DNA of 5,200 nucleotides from Alphaproteobacteria bacterium (GTDB lineage: Bacteria > Pseudomonadota > Alphaproteobacteria > Rickettsiales > VGDC01), in the NCBI GenBank assembly GCA_016869895.1, contig VGDC01000153.1, positions 1 to 5,200 on the forward strand, written 5' to 3'. The position numbers were made by a program, and so were the translations under genes. How positions within the stretch are numbered: the first letter of the stretch is position 1; each line of letters starts with the position of its first letter. Positions 4,623-5,200 of the stretch are shown in pieces. The notes beneath the pieces are model-generated. The model did no database searches. It saw only the letters and a program-made list of their open reading frames with translations, and was not told the origin of the DNA.

Positions 4623-5200
4623 ATGCGAACCTATCGTTTCAGTCTTATCCTCGGCCTTCTCGCCGCATTGACCTCCCCTGCCCCACAGGCTGGGGCGCAG
4701 GTGTATTTCTATGGCACCGCCGCAGAAGAACAGGAAAAGCTGGCGAACCCAGCGCCGGAGGGGGAAACGAGTGCGCCAGAAACTCCTGTCGCCGAAACTC
4801 CTGCGGCCGAAACTCCTGTAGCAGAAAATCCTGTCGCTGAAACTCCTGTCGTCGAAGAGCGGGATGTCAGCCGTGACCGCGTGGTGCTGCTGCACGGCAT
4901 GGGGCATGGCCCACGAACCATGAACGACTTGGAAAAACGCTTTGAACAGCTGGGTTACAAGACGTCTAACCTCAACCTCAAGCTGGAGCGGGACACGCTG
5001 CATGTCATCATCGATGAGGCGTATAAGGATATTGACCGCTTCATCAAGAAAGATGGCGACCGCATCAATTTCGTCTGCTATTCGCAAGGCTGCTTGGTGG
5101 CGCGCGGCATCATCGAACAGCACCGACCGCAATATCTGGGGCGCGTGGTGATGCTCGGCCCACCGAATCAGGGCGGAGAAATGGTCGATTGGCTGCGCCA
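4623..5200 (+). CDS. exported alpha/beta hydrolase (lipase/esterase-like), 3' end beyond the window
   Basis: 192 codons are open from ATG 4623 to the right edge; the C-terminus, including the acid and histidine of the expected triad, is missing. Residues 1 to about 25 form a signal peptide (hydrophobic RFSLILGLLAALTSPAP, cleavage near AGA before Q26), so it acts in the periplasm or outside. A Glu/Pro/Ala-rich linker (41-80) holds five ETPVA-type pentapeptides. The hydrolase domain starts near 84: strand VVLLHG with HGMGHG (91-96) as the oxyanion-hole loop; strand INFVCYSQG (148-156) with Ser154 as the likely nucleophile; then LGRVVMLGPPNQGGEMVDWL (172-191), typical of triacylglycerol-lipase/PGAP1-like hydrolases. 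The nucleophile elbow is C-Y-S-Q-G, so Cys152 replaces the first Gly of GxSxG; H-x-S-x-G variants are common in relatives. No strong Shine-Dalgarno is seen; the ATG is chosen from the signal peptide. Divergent from the 150-residue gene. Confidence 0.88.
   Translation, partial: MRTYRFSLILGLLAALTSPAPQAGAQVYFYGTAAEEQEKLANPAPEGETSAPETPVAETPAAETPVAENPVAETPVVEERDVSRDRVVLLHGMGHGPRTMNDLEKRFEQLGYKTSNLNLKLERDTLHVIIDEAYKDIDRFIKKDGDRINFVCYSQGCLVARGIIEQHRPQYLGRVVMLGPPNQGGEMVDWLR
4779..4853 (+). repeat. five tandem 15-bp repeats coding for ETPVA
   Basis: Five in-frame 15-bp units, GAAACTCCTGTCGCC and variants, encode residues 53-77 of the hydrolase (ETPVA, ETPAA, ETPVA, ENPVA, ETPVV). Near identity at the DNA level suggests expansion by slippage, and copy number may vary between strains without breaking the frame. 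The product is a flexible acidic Pro-rich spacer between signal peptide and enzyme domain. Confidence 0.85.

Noticed and set aside
4485..5132. Long minus-strand open frame extending the 150-residue gene up to 5132
   Set aside because: It is antisense to the exported hydrolase, whose signal peptide, oxyanion loop and nucleophile motif are clear. The extension is low-complexity (DRSF-type repeats), which is just the reverse reading of the ETPVA repeat.
1..5200. CRISPR array, insertion sequence, toxin-antitoxin pair or phage genes
   Set aside because: No spaced direct repeats, terminal inverted repeats with transposase, or recognised toxin, antitoxin or phage structural domains were found on either strand.

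Overview
The window looks like chromosomal DNA of a G+C-rich Gram-negative bacterium, most likely an alphaproteobacterium. This is inferred from codon choice, the signal peptides, the tRNA with encoded CCA and the flavoprotein type; no rRNA or species marker is present. Genes are packed tightly on both strands. TGA, TAA and TGG are used in the standard way.

Layout: (1) bases 1-189, minus strand, the N-terminal 63 codons of a protein running off the left edge. It carries a GxKFHIS motif resembling the OspF/SpvC phosphothreonine lyases. (2) A short intergenic region with an 8-bp perfect inverted repeat leads to a complete tRNA-Val(GAC) at 332-408. (3) 510-914, plus strand, a small exported protein built of four 19-residue repeats bracketed by cysteine pairs. 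(4) 915-2421, minus strand, a two-gene operon: an HI0933/BaiN-like FAD flavoprotein followed by a 94-residue basic protein. The flavoprotein is split by one in-frame TGA at 1375-1377, and the conserved 55-codon C-terminal part continues in the same frame to 1207. (5) 2422-2496, a divergent promoter region whose two -10 boxes overlap. (6) 2497-2973, plus strand, an unknown exported two-cysteine protein. (7) 2970-4484, minus strand, a two-gene operon: an unknown 150-residue helical protein followed by an ankyrin-repeat protein whose C-terminal half holds a second, different repeat of about 39 residues. (8) 4623 to the right edge, plus strand, an exported alpha/beta hydrolase with a Pro/Glu-rich linker.

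Two convergent gene pairs meet with no spacer: 914/915, and a shared TTAA at 2970-2973. No single pathway links the genes. Three products have Sec-type signal peptides (510, 2497, 4623), and two have features common in host-interaction proteins (the KFHIS protein and the ankyrin protein). An envelope or host-associated lifestyle is possible but is only inference. The strongest anomaly is the nonsense codon inside the otherwise intact flavoprotein gene.
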